DNA from: Deltaproteobacteria bacterium
Lineage (GTDB): Bacteria; Myxococcota; XYA12-FULL-58-9
Direction of reading: 5' to 3'
Length of the DNA stretch: 64,000 bases
NCBI GenBank assembly: GCA_016218825.1
Contig: JACRCV010000037.1
Location: 26,507 to 90,506 of the forward strand
The translations under genes were made by a program, and so were the position numbers. Below, piece after piece: positions 43,822 to 52,229 of this stretch. The notes below the pieces were generated by a model that did not search any database, had not been told where the DNA came from, and saw only the letters and a program-made list of their open reading frames with translations. The number at the start of each line of letters is the position of its first letter. Within the stretch, counting starts at the first letter, position 1.

Positions 43822-45135
43822 CTAATGCGCGGCGATCGCACCGCCGACGAACCGCCGCAGCTCGTCGAGCAGGCGCTGCGCGGCTGCCGGCAGGTTCGGC
43901 GCCAGGTTGACGCGCTCGTCGGGGTCGGCCTTCAAGTCGAAGGCGTGCACGGTCTCGGCGTCGAACGACACCGACGGGAAGAACTCCTTCTTCTTGGCGG
44001 TGCGCAGGTACCACGCCAGGTCGGCCGGGCGCTGCCAGACCACCTTGTAGGTGTCGCCGCGGATGGCCTGGCGATGGATGCCGAACTCGTTGTACTCGCT
44101 GACGATGTGCGCATCGGGCCGCGCCGCGTCGAACAGCGGTGCGCCCATCAGCCCGGTTGGATCGGCGCCGGCGGCAGCCGCGATCGTGGCGCTGACGTCG
44201 ATGGTCTGGGTCAGGCGATCGTCGACGGCGGCCGGGAAGCGCGGGCCGATGGCGATGAGCGGCACGTGGATGATCTCTTCCCAGAACTGGTGCGCGTGCA
44301 GGTAGAAGCCGTGCTCGCCGAAGCCTTCGCCGTGGTCGGAGGTGATGAAGATCGTGGTGCCGTTCTGGCGTCCGAGCTTGGCGAGCCCGGTCACGAGCTC
44401 ACCCACCGCCTGGTCGGCGTAGCGGATGCCGGCGTCGTAGATCGCCTTGAGTGAAAAGCGCTCGTCCTCGGGGTAGTCGTTGTCGTACTCCCAGCGGGCC
44501 TGGCGTCGGATCTTGCCTTTGAAGTCGCCGAGAAACAGGCTCTCGAGCTCCGGCGGCGCCTGATAGGGGTCGTGCGGGTCGACCAGGAACATGAAGACGA
44601 ACTGCTTGTCGGCCTTGCTGGTCTTCAAGAAAGAGAGCGCGCGGTCGACGATGAAGCCGCCGGTCGGCAGGCCGTTGTAGGTCTTGCCGCGCTTGTCCTT
44701 GGTGTAGGTGCGCGTCGGATCTTCGAAGACGTCGAAGCCCTTCTGCAAGCCCGCGAGCGACCCACCGTTGCCGTTGGCGGTGAAGCCGGCGGTGTGCCAG
44801 CCGACTTTCTTCAAGCGCTCGGCGAGGGTCGTGACCTCGGGCGGCAGCACGCTGTTCTCGGTCTCGGTGCGGTGCCGCGAGGCGTTCAGGCCGGTGAGCA
44901 GGCAGGTGGTGGACGGCCGGGTCCACGGCGCGTTGGCGTAGGCGTGGGTGTAGCGCGTGCCGGTCTTGGCGAGGGCGTCGATGTTCGGGGTCGTGGGCAA
45001 GGGGTACCCGTAGGCGCCGACTTCGCGGGCGCGGACCGCGTCGATCAAGATCACGATGACGAGCTCTTTGGTCTTGTCGGGCGCGGGGGGGGGAACAGCG
45101 GCGACCAGAGCGGCGACGAGGAAGAGTGGGGCCAT
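43822..45135 (-). CDS. Alkaline-phosphatase-superfamily 'sulfatase' with Thr nucleophile position
   Basis: 437 residues with a probable signal peptide (FLVAALVAAVPPP). Sulfatase-fold motifs: metal ligand region VILIDAVRA (D32), the active-site loop APWTRPSTTCLLTG, FLVDPHDPY, and TSDHGEGFGEH. In true sulfatases the loop reads C/S-x-P-S-R; here it is T72-R-P-S-T, so the Cys/Ser that becomes formylglycine is absent and the Arg is also replaced. Thr nucleophiles occur in LtaS-type phosphoglycerol transferases of the same fold, so a phosphotransferase or phosphodiesterase activity is possible. Located outside the cytoplasm. It is divergent from a second such gene. Confidence 0.8.
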   Translation of the reverse strand: MAPLFLVAALVAAVPPPAPDKTKELVIVILIDAVRAREVGAYGYPLPTTPNIDALAKTGTRYTHAYANAPWTRPSTTCLLTGLNASRHRTETENSVLPPEVTTLAERLKKVGWHTAGFTANGNGGSLAGLQKGFDVFEDPTRTYTKDKRGKTYNGLPTGGFIVDRALSFLKTSKADKQFVFMFLVDPHDPYQAPPELESLFLGDFKGKIRRQARWEYDNDYPEDERFSLKAIYDAGIRYADQAVGELVTGLAKLGRQNGTTIFITSDHGEGFGEHGFYLHAHQFWEEIIHVPLIAIGPRFPAAVDDRLTQTIDVSATIAAAAGADPTGLMGAPLFDAARPDAHIVSEYNEFGIHRQAIRGDTYKVVWQRPADLAWYLRTAKKKEFFPSVSFDAETVHAFDLKADPDERVNLAPNLPAAAQRLLDELRRFVGGAIAAH

Positions 45136-45210
45136 GACGGCATGAGATCACCCCGCGCGGCCCCACGCCAGTTTTTTTCACCGCCACCGACCTCGTGTTA
45201 CCCATGAGTG

Positions 45211-46599
45211 ATGCGGCTGTGGCGCGCGCTGTGGGTCGTGGCGTTCGGGGCCTGTGGCTCACCCGGCGCGGACCGCAGCGCCGTCGCGCCGCCCGCGGCG
45301 CCCGAGGTCCACGTGCCGCCGGCGAAGAGCGTCATCTTGATCACCGTCGATACGCTGCGCGCCGACGTGCTCGGCATTGCCGGCGGCGCGGCGCACACCC
45401 CGACGATCGACGCGCTCGCGAAGCGCGGCTGGACCTTCGATCATTGTTACGCCAACTCGATGCTGACGAACCCCTCGCACGCCAGCATCATGACGTCGCT
45501 CTACCCGCGCGACCACGGGGTGTACGACAACGAGAGCGGCATCGCCGACGGCGCGCGCACCCTGGCGACCGCGATGCAGCGGCAAGGGCGGCGGACGATC
45601 GCGGTCGTGAACTTCGCGCATCTGAACCCCGAGGTCGCGAACCTCGGCCAGGGCTTCGACCGTTTCATCAAGGCGCTCAAAGAGGAGCGGCGCGCCCCGG
45701 AGACTTCACGGGCGGCGCTGGCGGCGATCGACGAGCTCGACGCCGGTGAGGAGTTCTTTCTCTGGATCCACTACCCCGATCCACACGCGCCCTACGACCC
45801 CCCCGACGACCACCGGCCGCGAAAATCGACGGCCACGAGGCCCACGCCGATGAGCGTCGCCGCGAGTCTCGCGCCCGGTTTCCAGAAGAACAACGCCTGG
45901 TTCAAGAAGGCGTTCACGACCTACAAGCACGTCGGAGATCTCGAGGCGCGCTACGTCGCCGAGGTCGAGGCGACCGACGCCGGCCTCGAGGTGCTGCTCG
46001 CCGGGCTCAGCGAACGACGGCGGCGCGACCGCACGACCGTGGTGCTGACGTCAGACCACGGGGAGAGCTTCGGCGAGCACCGGCTCTACTTCAACCACGG
46101 CGGCCTGTACGACAAGTCGGTGCACGTGCCGCTGATCGTCGCCGTCCCGGGCGCGACGCCGCTGCGGCTCTCGGGGCAAGTCGAGAGCGTCGACATCGCC
46201 CCGACCCTGCTGGCGCTCATCGGCGCGCCCCGTTGGGAGCCGATGCGCGGCCGGAGCCTGGTCGAGCTGGCCCGCGGCCTCGAGAGCCCCCGGGAGTTCG
46301 TCTACAGCGAGCACATGCTCGGCCAGCAAGTGGCGGTGCGGGGGCACGACGGCGCCTTGATCTTGCACCGCAAGAACAGCGCCCAGTTCCCGGGGTATCG
46401 CTTCGTCAGCGGCAAGCGCGAGGTCTACAACCTCGCCGCCGATCCAGAAGAGACCGAGGATCTCGGGCCGTCGGGCCCGCTCTTCGAGACCCTCGACGCC
46501 GCGCTGCAGGGCTACCTGCAGGCGGGCCTGCAGTTCGTCGCCCGCCCGGCGTTGGGTCAGGACCGAGATTCGTTGCGACGACTGGGCTACCTCGAGTAG
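45211..46599 (+). CDS. Alkaline-phosphatase-superfamily 'sulfatase' lipoprotein
   Basis: Predicted 462 residues from ATG 45211. Lipobox FGAC at Cys15. Motifs: ILITVDTLRAD, ANSMLTNPSHASIMTSLYPRDHG, LWIHYPDPHAPY, TSDHGESFGEH, and a sulfatase-like end (YNLAADPEETEDL). The nucleophile loop reads T86-N-P-S-H, again Thr for Cys/Ser and His for the stabilising Arg. Metal-binding Asp/His residues appear retained, so the enzyme may be active on phosphate esters. The gene lies 75 bases from the divergent homologue and they probably share one regulatory region. Confidence 0.82.
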   Translation: MRLWRALWVVAFGACGSPGADRSAVAPPAAPEVHVPPAKSVILITVDTLRADVLGIAGGAAHTPTIDALAKRGWTFDHCYANSMLTNPSHASIMTSLYPRDHGVYDNESGIADGARTLATAMQRQGRRTIAVVNFAHLNPEVANLGQGFDRFIKALKEERRAPETSRAALAAIDELDAGEEFFLWIHYPDPHAPYDPPDDHRPRKSTATRPTPMSVAASLAPGFQKNNAWFKKAFTTYKHVGDLEARYVAEVEATDAGLEVLLAGLSERRRRDRTTVVLTSDHGESFGEHRLYFNHGGLYDKSVHVPLIVAVPGATPLRLSGQVESVDIAPTLLALIGAPRWEPMRGRSLVELARGLESPREFVYSEHMLGQQVAVRGHDGALILHRKNSAQFPGYRFVSGKREVYNLAADPEETEDLGPSGPLFETLDAALQGYLQAGLQFVARPALGQDRDSLRRLGYLE

Positions 46600-46623
46600 A
46601 CGAGCGGACAACGTCAGGTGCCG

Positions 46624-49116
46624 ATGTCAGCCTCTCGTTCTGCAGCTTGGTGGTGGATCGCGGTCACCGCCCTCGCCTGCGCCACGCCGACCGCGCAAGA
46701 CGCCGCCTCGACGTCCAGCGCCCCCCGCCCCCCGCCCGCCGCGCCGGCCCCGTCCCCGGAGGTCCCGGCGACTGCGGTCGACGAGCCCAGCGCGCCGGCG
46801 GTCGACCAGCGCCCGGTCACGGAGCCGGCCGACGAGGTGGCGCCGCCTGTCTATCCGCTCCACGGCGACCACGGGATCGATCTCGGCATGTTGCCCGAAG
46901 CCGGCGGCATGCAGGCGGCGAAGGTCCGCGACGCCGACCGGGCGTTGTCGCGTTCGGACTCGACGCTGGCGCTCGAGATCTTGGCGGACGTTCGCACCCC
47001 GGCCGCGTACTTCTTGAAGGCGCGCGCCTTTCGCCTCGCGGGGCTCTTCGACGCCGCGACCGACGCGCTCTCCCGGGCCGAGAAGGACCGCGCCCTCGTC
47101 GACCTCGCGGCGCTGGAGCGCGGCCTGACCGCGGCGGCGCAGGACGATCTGAACGGCGCCGTCAGCGAGCTGCTGCCGCTCGTCACCCGGGCGACCGACT
47201 TCGACGCCGGCGTCGCCGCTCGGGCCGCCTTGCCGCTCGCGACCGCGCTCGCCCACGTCGACCCCGCGACCCTGATCGCCAACGCCGACGTCATCCGCGA
47301 GGCGCTGCCGAAGAAGGACCCCGACGCGATGAGCCTGTTCTTCGACGCGCACGCGACCGCTGCCGAAGCCGTCGGTGACGCCGCGACCGCGGCGCGCTTG
47401 CGACTGCGCCGCTATCTCGAGGAGCCGCTGTCGAAGGAGACCCCGACCGAGCCGCCCGCGGGCGGCGCCCCGGACGCCTTCCAGCTCTTGGACCGGGCCG
47501 AGAAGCTCCTCGAGGCCAACCGCAACGAGCGCGCCATCGAGGCGTTGCAGGGCGTCGCCGCCGAGGGTCTGGCGCCGACCCTTCGTTGCCGCAAGGACTT
47601 CGGGCTCGGGCTCGCGCACCGCAAGCTGCATCACTACGCCACCGCGGAGCAGTATTTCACCGCGGTGACGAAGACCTGCGACGACGGCGTGCTGGTGCGC
47701 CGCGCGATGTACCTGAACATCAAAGTGATCTCGATCGCCGATGGTCTGCGCGCGGTGCCGCTCATCGAGCAGTTCGCGAAGCGCTACGCCGGCCACAGCA
47801 TGGTGGACGACGTGCTGTTCTGGGCCGGCGACCTCTACCATCGCCGCAAGCGCTGGGTCGAGGCGGAGCGTTACTTCGGGCGCATCGAGGCGCTGCCGGA
47901 GAAGGGCGACCAGTGCGGCGACGCCCGCTGGCGCTTGGCGTGGATGAGCTATCGCCGCGGCCAGCTGAAGCTCGCGGCGCGAAGGATGCAACGCCTGTTG
48001 GAGCGCGACGGCTGTGTCACCGCCCGCTTCGACCGCGCCCGGGCACACTATTGGCTGGGCCGGATCGGCGAGCGCCGCGGCGACCAAGCACCGGCGGAGC
48101 GGAGCTACCGCGCCGCGTTCGACGCCGAGCCGCTCGGCTACTACTCGCAGCTGGCCTTCACGCGCTTGACGGCGCTGGCGCCCGAGGCCGCGGCCGAGCT
48201 CAAAGAGGGTCTGGTGGTGCCGAAGGCGCAGGGGCTGCCGCCCTTGTGCCCGAGCGCCCTGAGCGGCGCGCCGGCGTTTGCCCGCGGTTTGGAGCTGTTG
48301 TTGCGCGGGCTCGGGTCGGACGCGGCGCTCGAGCTGTTGACCATCGAGATGCCGGTGCAGTCGGTGGTCGGCAGCGCGCACGCGGCGTCGATGGGGCTCG
48401 CGCCCAAGGCCGCGACCCCGCTCGGCGACGACAAGGCGGCGGCGGCAGCCTGCGGGCCGCACGACGCGCGCCTGTTGCTGGCGCTGTTGTTGGATCGGGC
48501 CGGGGTGTACGGCGCCGCGCACTGGCGGCTGCGCACCGACTTCGCCGACGTCCTGACCACGAAGCCGACGGTCGAGACCGCGCCGATCTGGATCGCCGCC
48601 TATCCTCTCGCCTATCGCGACTTCGTCGGCGCCGCCGAAGCGGAGAGCGGCGTGCCGTCGTTGTTGCTCCAGGCGTTGTGTCGCGAGGAGAGCGCGCTCG
48701 ATCCGACCGCAGTCAGCTGGGCGGGCGCCTACGGCCTGACGCAGCTGTTGCTGTCGAGCGCGCAGCTCGCCGGGAAGCTCCTGACCCCGAAGGTCGAGGT
48801 GCACAGCGGCGAAGAGCTCCTGGACCCGGCGCTGAGCGCGCGGCTCGGGGGGGCGCTGCTCGGATCGTTGGTGCGGCGCTACCGCGGCAACGCCGGGCTG
48901 GCGCTCGCGGGCTACAACGCCAGCGAGGCGAACGCCGACGTCTGGTGGACACGGCACGCCGGCGAGCCCTTCGACGAGTTCGAAGAGGAGATCACGATCA
49001 AAGAGACCCGCGGCTACGTCGCCCGGGTGCTGAAGACCTGGGGCACCTACCGCTTCCTCTACGCAAAGGAGCCGCCGGCGCTGCCGGTCGCCGACAAGCT
49101 GCCGCTCTCCGAGTGA
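46624..49116 (+). CDS. Soluble lytic transglycosylase (Slt70-like) with TPR-rich N-region
   Basis: Predicted 830 residues. N-terminal signal peptide with a possible lipobox (TALAC), a Pro-rich linker, then a long helical solenoid (about residues 90-650; AIEALQGVAAEGL, AEQYFTAV, WVEAERYFGRIEALP). The C-terminal SLT domain (about 665-815) has the catalytic Glu in LCREESALDPTAVSWAGAYGLTQ, and the partner motifs LALAGYNASEANADVWW and ETRGYVARVLKTW. It cleaves peptidoglycan to 1,6-anhydro-muropeptides in the periplasm. The size and layout match Slt70 with an enlarged solenoid. The stop touches the GNAT gene region (TGAGTG). Confidence 0.9.
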   Translation: MSASRSAAWWWIAVTALACATPTAQDAASTSSAPRPPPAAPAPSPEVPATAVDEPSAPAVDQRPVTEPADEVAPPVYPLHGDHGIDLGMLPEAGGMQAAKVRDADRALSRSDSTLALEILADVRTPAAYFLKARAFRLAGLFDAATDALSRAEKDRALVDLAALERGLTAAAQDDLNGAVSELLPLVTRATDFDAGVAARAALPLATALAHVDPATLIANADVIREALPKKDPDAMSLFFDAHATAAEAVGDAATAARLRLRRYLEEPLSKETPTEPPAGGAPDAFQLLDRAEKLLEANRNERAIEALQGVAAEGLAPTLRCRKDFGLGLAHRKLHHYATAEQYFTAVTKTCDDGVLVRRAMYLNIKVISIADGLRAVPLIEQFAKRYAGHSMVDDVLFWAGDLYHRRKRWVEAERYFGRIEALPEKGDQCGDARWRLAWMSYRRGQLKLAARRMQRLLERDGCVTARFDRARAHYWLGRIGERRGDQAPAERSYRAAFDAEPLGYYSQLAFTRLTALAPEAAAELKEGLVVPKAQGLPPLCPSALSGAPAFARGLELLLRGLGSDAALELLTIEMPVQSVVGSAHAASMGLAPKAATPLGDDKAAAAACGPHDARLLLALLLDRAGVYGAAHWRLRTDFADVLTTKPTVETAPIWIAAYPLAYRDFVGAAEAESGVPSLLLQALCREESALDPTAVSWAGAYGLTQLLLSSAQLAGKLLTPKVEVHSGEELLDPALSARLGGALLGSLVRRYRGNAGLALAGYNASEANADVWWTRHAGEPFDEFEEEITIKETRGYVARVLKTWGTYRFLYAKEPPALPVADKLPLSE

Positions 49117-49155
49117 GTGTCGAGGCGCGCGACGATGACCGCAACTCGAAGCCGA

Positions 49156-49164
49156 TGCTACGAT
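49156..49164 (+). promoter_or_regulatory. Extended -10 candidate for the GNAT gene
   Basis: TGC followed by TACGAT, similar to the TGC-TATAAT and TGC-TAGAAT elements elsewhere in the window. With a start near 49171 the transcript would contain GGAG (49177-49180) and the GTG at 49192. Confidence 0.4.
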
Positions 49165-49191
49165 GCCGCCAGCGCAGGAGACGGTAACCCG

Positions 49192-50310
49192 GTGTCGAGC
49201 CTCTCCTACCACGTTGCGACCGCGCCCGACGACGAGGCGTTGCGGCGGCTGTGGCGCGAGACCCCGATGCCGGGGCGCATCGCGCTGGCGTTCGAGCGCG
49301 AGCCCTCGATCTTCCTCGCCGCCGGCCTGCAGGGGGACGTGCACCAGACGCTGGTGGCGATCGACGCCGAGTCCGGCCGCGCCGTGGGCTCCGCGGGGCG
49401 CGCCGAGCTCCAGGCGTACGTGAACGGCCAGGTGACGACCCTCGGCTACCTGAGCGAGCTTCGGGTTCATCCTGAGCGCCGATGGCACCGCACCTTGCTC
49501 ACCGACGGCTGGGCGCATTTTCGCGAGATGCACGAGCGGGGCGCGGCGAAGCTGTACGTGACCACGGTGTTCGCCGACAACATCGCGGCGCACCGGCTCC
49601 TGACGCGCAACCGCCCCGGCTGGCCGGTGTACCGGGCCCGCGAGCGGGTGACGACGCTGGCGGTGGTGTTGCCGCGCGCCAAGAAGGTGCGCTGTCCGGT
49701 GGCCGGGGTGGAGCTGCGCCGGGCACGAGTCGAGGACGTCGACGCCATCGCCGACTGTTTGCAGCGCGTCTACGCGCGCCAACAGCTCGCGCCCTACTGG
49801 CGGGTTGCGGATCTGCAGAGCGCGGTGCGCTGCCGCGGTCTCGCGGTCGAGGACTTCACGGTGGCGACGCGCGGCGGGCGGGTCGTGGGCTCTGTCGCGG
49901 TGTGGGATCAACAGGCCTTCAAGCAGACCCGCATCCACGGCTACTCCGGGACGATGCGCTGGCTGCGCCACGGCTGGAATCTGGCGGCGCCGCTGTGGCG
50001 TCGGCCGCCCCTGCCGGAGCCGGGGCAGCTCTTGCCGCACGCGTTCTTGTCGCACATCGCGGTCGAAGACCAAGACCCGGCGCTGTTCGTGGCGCTCGCC
50101 AAGACCGCACTCGCCGCGGTGCACGACCGGCGCTACGCCTACGTCACCTTCACGCTCTCGGAGCACAGCCCGCTGCTCGTCGCGGCGCGACGCTGCTTTC
50201 GCTCCATGGCGTATGATAGTATCCTGTACCTGGTGCACGTCGGCGACGGCGCCGACGCGGTGGCGGGCGTCGACTCGCGACCGGCACACCTGGAGGCGGC
50301 GATTCTCTAG
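49192..50310 (+). CDS. Tandem GNAT-domain N-acetyltransferase-like protein
   Basis: Predicted 372 residues. GTG 49192 is chosen because GGAG precedes it and the protein then begins with SSLSYHVATAPDDEALRRLW, a typical GNAT first strand; the frame is also open from GTG 49117. The first GNAT domain (about 5-170) includes GYLSELRVHPERRWHRTLLTDGWAHF, an acetyl-CoA-loop-like stretch. The second (about 185-350) contains VGSVAVWDQQAFKQTRIHGYS and LSHIAVEDQDPALFVALAKTAL. Double-GNAT proteins often keep one active domain. Substrate is unknown. It is followed directly by the serine protease gene. Confidence 0.75.
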   Translation: MSSLSYHVATAPDDEALRRLWRETPMPGRIALAFEREPSIFLAAGLQGDVHQTLVAIDAESGRAVGSAGRAELQAYVNGQVTTLGYLSELRVHPERRWHRTLLTDGWAHFREMHERGAAKLYVTTVFADNIAAHRLLTRNRPGWPVYRARERVTTLAVVLPRAKKVRCPVAGVELRRARVEDVDAIADCLQRVYARQQLAPYWRVADLQSAVRCRGLAVEDFTVATRGGRVVGSVAVWDQQAFKQTRIHGYSGTMRWLRHGWNLAAPLWRRPPLPEPGQLLPHAFLSHIAVEDQDPALFVALAKTALAAVHDRRYAYVTFTLSEHSPLLVAARRCFRSMAYDSILYLVHVGDGADAVAGVDSRPAHLEAAIL

Positions 50311-50317
50311 GAGGACC

Positions 50318-51388
50318 ATGCGCGGCGGTTTGCTGGTGTCCGTCCCCTTGGCGCTCGCCGCTGCGGCCTGCGGCGCCGACCCGTTGTCGATGGACGCATG
50401 GAGCGCCAGGTCCGATTCGATCATCGGCGGCAGCGTGGTCACCGCCGGGGCGTACTCCGCGGTCGGTGCCATCCTGGGCGTCGGCACCTATCAAGACGGC
50501 ACGCCGCTGCACCGCTTCATGTGCACCGGCACGCTGGTGGCCGCCGACGTGTTGGTCTCGGCGGCCCACTGTCTCGACGCGCGAGTGCTCGCCGGCGCCG
50601 GTTCGCTGGCGTGGTACGTCAGCTTCGCCGACGACGTGTCGGCGTACGGCTACGTGACGCCGGATCTCCCGGCCGACGCGATCGCGGTCGCCGCGGTCGT
50701 GTCGCATCCGGACTTCGACCTCGATCCGATGCTCGCCGGGGTGAACGGCTTGGGTCAGCACGCCGATGTCGGCTTTCTGATCTTGAGCCGACCCGCCACC
50801 GGTCGCGGGGTCGCGACCGTGCTCGACGCCGATGCCGCCGCCGCGGTGACTCCCGGCGCCGCCGCCACCGTGGTCGGATACGGCGCGAACCTCGCAGTAG
50901 ACCGCTGCGAACCGGCGGCCGGTTGCGGGGTGAAGAGACAGGCGACGGCCGCGGTCGCGTTGACCGGAACCTACGAGCTCCAGGTGGGCGGCCCGGACCC
51001 CGCGGCGCGCAAATGCCACGGTGACTCGGGCGGCCCGACGTTCCTCCGGGTTGCCGACGGGCGTGAGCCGGCGGAGCGGCTCGTCGGGGTGACCAGCCAC
51101 GCCTTCGACGCCGGCGGCTGCACCACCGGCGCCGTCGACACGCGTCTCGACGCCTATCGCGCCTGGCTGAACGACGCGCTGCTCGCCGCCTGCAAGGACG
51201 GCCGGCGGACCGAGTGTCAGGACGGCGGTGCGCTCCCGGCGCCGGAGCCACGCGCCGCGGCGGCAGAAGAGCCCGGTGGCTGTGATTGCCGCGCGCTCGG
51301 CGCGTCGGTGGGTGTTGTCCCGTGGATGTGGATCGGGTGGCGCCGCCGCCGCCGCCGTCGTCGGCGGGGGGTTGACCGTGGTGGCTGA
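50318..51388 (+). CDS. Trypsin-like serine protease with MYXO-CTERM-like tail
   Basis: 356 residues, ATG with AGGAGG 3 bases upstream. The signal peptide ends near AAAAC (Cys18), possibly a lipobox. S1 fold with IIGGSVV (new N-terminus after activation), catalytic H84 (SAAHC), D150 (HADVGFLIL) and S237 (CHGDSGGP). The C-terminus has GGCDC, a short hydrophobic segment (VGVVPWMWIGW) and nine Arg, the arrangement of MYXO-CTERM sorting signals, which are cut at the Cys and anchored in the myxobacterial outer membrane. A secreted, surface-attached protease is inferred. It overlaps the next gene by 11 bases. Confidence 0.85.
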   Translation: MRGGLLVSVPLALAAAACGADPLSMDAWSARSDSIIGGSVVTAGAYSAVGAILGVGTYQDGTPLHRFMCTGTLVAADVLVSAAHCLDARVLAGAGSLAWYVSFADDVSAYGYVTPDLPADAIAVAAVVSHPDFDLDPMLAGVNGLGQHADVGFLILSRPATGRGVATVLDADAAAAVTPGAAATVVGYGANLAVDRCEPAAGCGVKRQATAAVALTGTYELQVGGPDPAARKCHGDSGGPTFLRVADGREPAERLVGVTSHAFDAGGCTTGAVDTRLDAYRAWLNDALLAACKDGRRTECQDGGALPAPEPRAAAAEEPGGCDCRALGASVGVVPWMWIGWRRRRRRRRRGVDRGG

Positions 51389-52229
51389 GCGCGGCCGATC
51401 TCGAGCCCTGGGCCTGGTTGTAGTCGCCGCGGCGCTCGTCGGTGTCGCCTGCGACGAGATCTTGCTGCCGGTCACGCCGGTGCCCCGCCCGGGCGCCGAT
51501 GCCGGGGCCGGCGACAGCGACCCGGATCCACAGATGGTCGAGATTGCGGCCGGGACCTTCATGATGGGCTGCAACGCGACGCTCGACAGCGCCTGCGAGG
51601 CCGACGAGTCGCCGTACCACGAAGTCTCGTTGCCGGCGTTCGGCATCGACAAGACCGAGGTCACCGAGAGCGCGTATCAGCTCTGCGTCGCCGCGGGCGC
51701 CTGCACCGCGCCGCCCAGCCCGGCGGCCGAGTGCCGGTGGGATCCGCAGGTGTTCGCCGACTTTCCGGTCGTGTGCGTCGAGCACGCGCAGGCGGCGGCC
51801 TATTGCCGCTATGTCGGCAAGCGCCTGCCCACCGAGGCAGAGTGGGAGCGCGCGGCGCGCGGCGCGGACGGCCGGGTGTATCCGTGGGGCAACACGCCTC
51901 CGGACTGCGCTCTGGCGCTGTCGAGCGAGTGCGGCACGACGTCGGTGGCGGTGGGCTCGTTCGCCGCCGGGGCGACGCCTACCGGCATCTCGGACCTGGC
52001 CGGCAACGTCGCCGAGTGGGTGAGCGATTGGTACGACGGCACCTACTACCAGAGCGCGGCGCACGACGACCCTCCGGGGCCGACGACCGGCATCGGGAGG
52101 GCGATACGCGGCGGCGGCTTCTTCTTCGACCGGACCAAGCTCCGGGTCTCGAACCGCGGCGCCCAGGCGCCCGCCGAGGAGCGCTTCTCGATCGGCTTCC
52201 GCTGCGCGCAGACGGGCGGCGGTATCTAG
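51378..52229 (+). CDS. SUMF1/formylglycine-enzyme-like lipoprotein
   Basis: Predicted 283 residues; the start is one of two adjacent GTG codons at 51378/51381 (TTG 51372 also possible). The signal peptide ends in VGVAC. The domain follows the SUMF1 pattern: AAGTFMMGC, IDKTEVTESAYQLC, RLPTEAEWERAARG, VYPWGN, DLAGNVAEWVSDWY, RAIRGGGFF, FSIGFRCA. True formylglycine-generating enzymes have a catalytic Cys pair before GFRC; here that region reads VSNRGAQAPAEER, so it has no catalytic Cys. It is likely a binding or structural member of the family (as in many bacterial surface proteins). Envelope location is inferred. Confidence 0.85.
   Translation: MVAERGRSRALGLVVVAAALVGVACDEILLPVTPVPRPGADAGAGDSDPDPQMVEIAAGTFMMGCNATLDSACEADESPYHEVSLPAFGIDKTEVTESAYQLCVAAGACTAPPSPAAECRWDPQVFADFPVVCVEHAQAAAYCRYVGKRLPTEAEWERAARGADGRVYPWGNTPPDCALALSSECGTTSVAVGSFAAGATPTGISDLAGNVAEWVSDWYDGTYYQSAAHDDPPGPTTGIGRAIRGGGFFFDRTKLRVSNRGAQAPAEERFSIGFRCAQTGGGI

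Noticed and set aside
43822..46599. Annotating the two sulfatase-fold proteins as aryl sulfatases
   Set aside because: Both lack the Cys/Ser that is converted to formylglycine and the following Arg, so sulfatase activity cannot be assumed.
46627..50487. A 1286-residue open frame on the minus strand opposite the lytic transglycosylase and GNAT genes
   Set aside because: It is antisense to two clearly recognised proteins. High GC leaves few stops in this frame, and the product is compositionally biased (Arg, Ala, Gln) with no domain.
51370..51390. A frameshift joining the serine protease and the SUMF1 protein into one polypeptide
   Set aside because: The protease ends in a coherent sorting-type tail and the SUMF1 protein has its own signal peptide and lipobox; the 11-base overlap is a normal operon junction.
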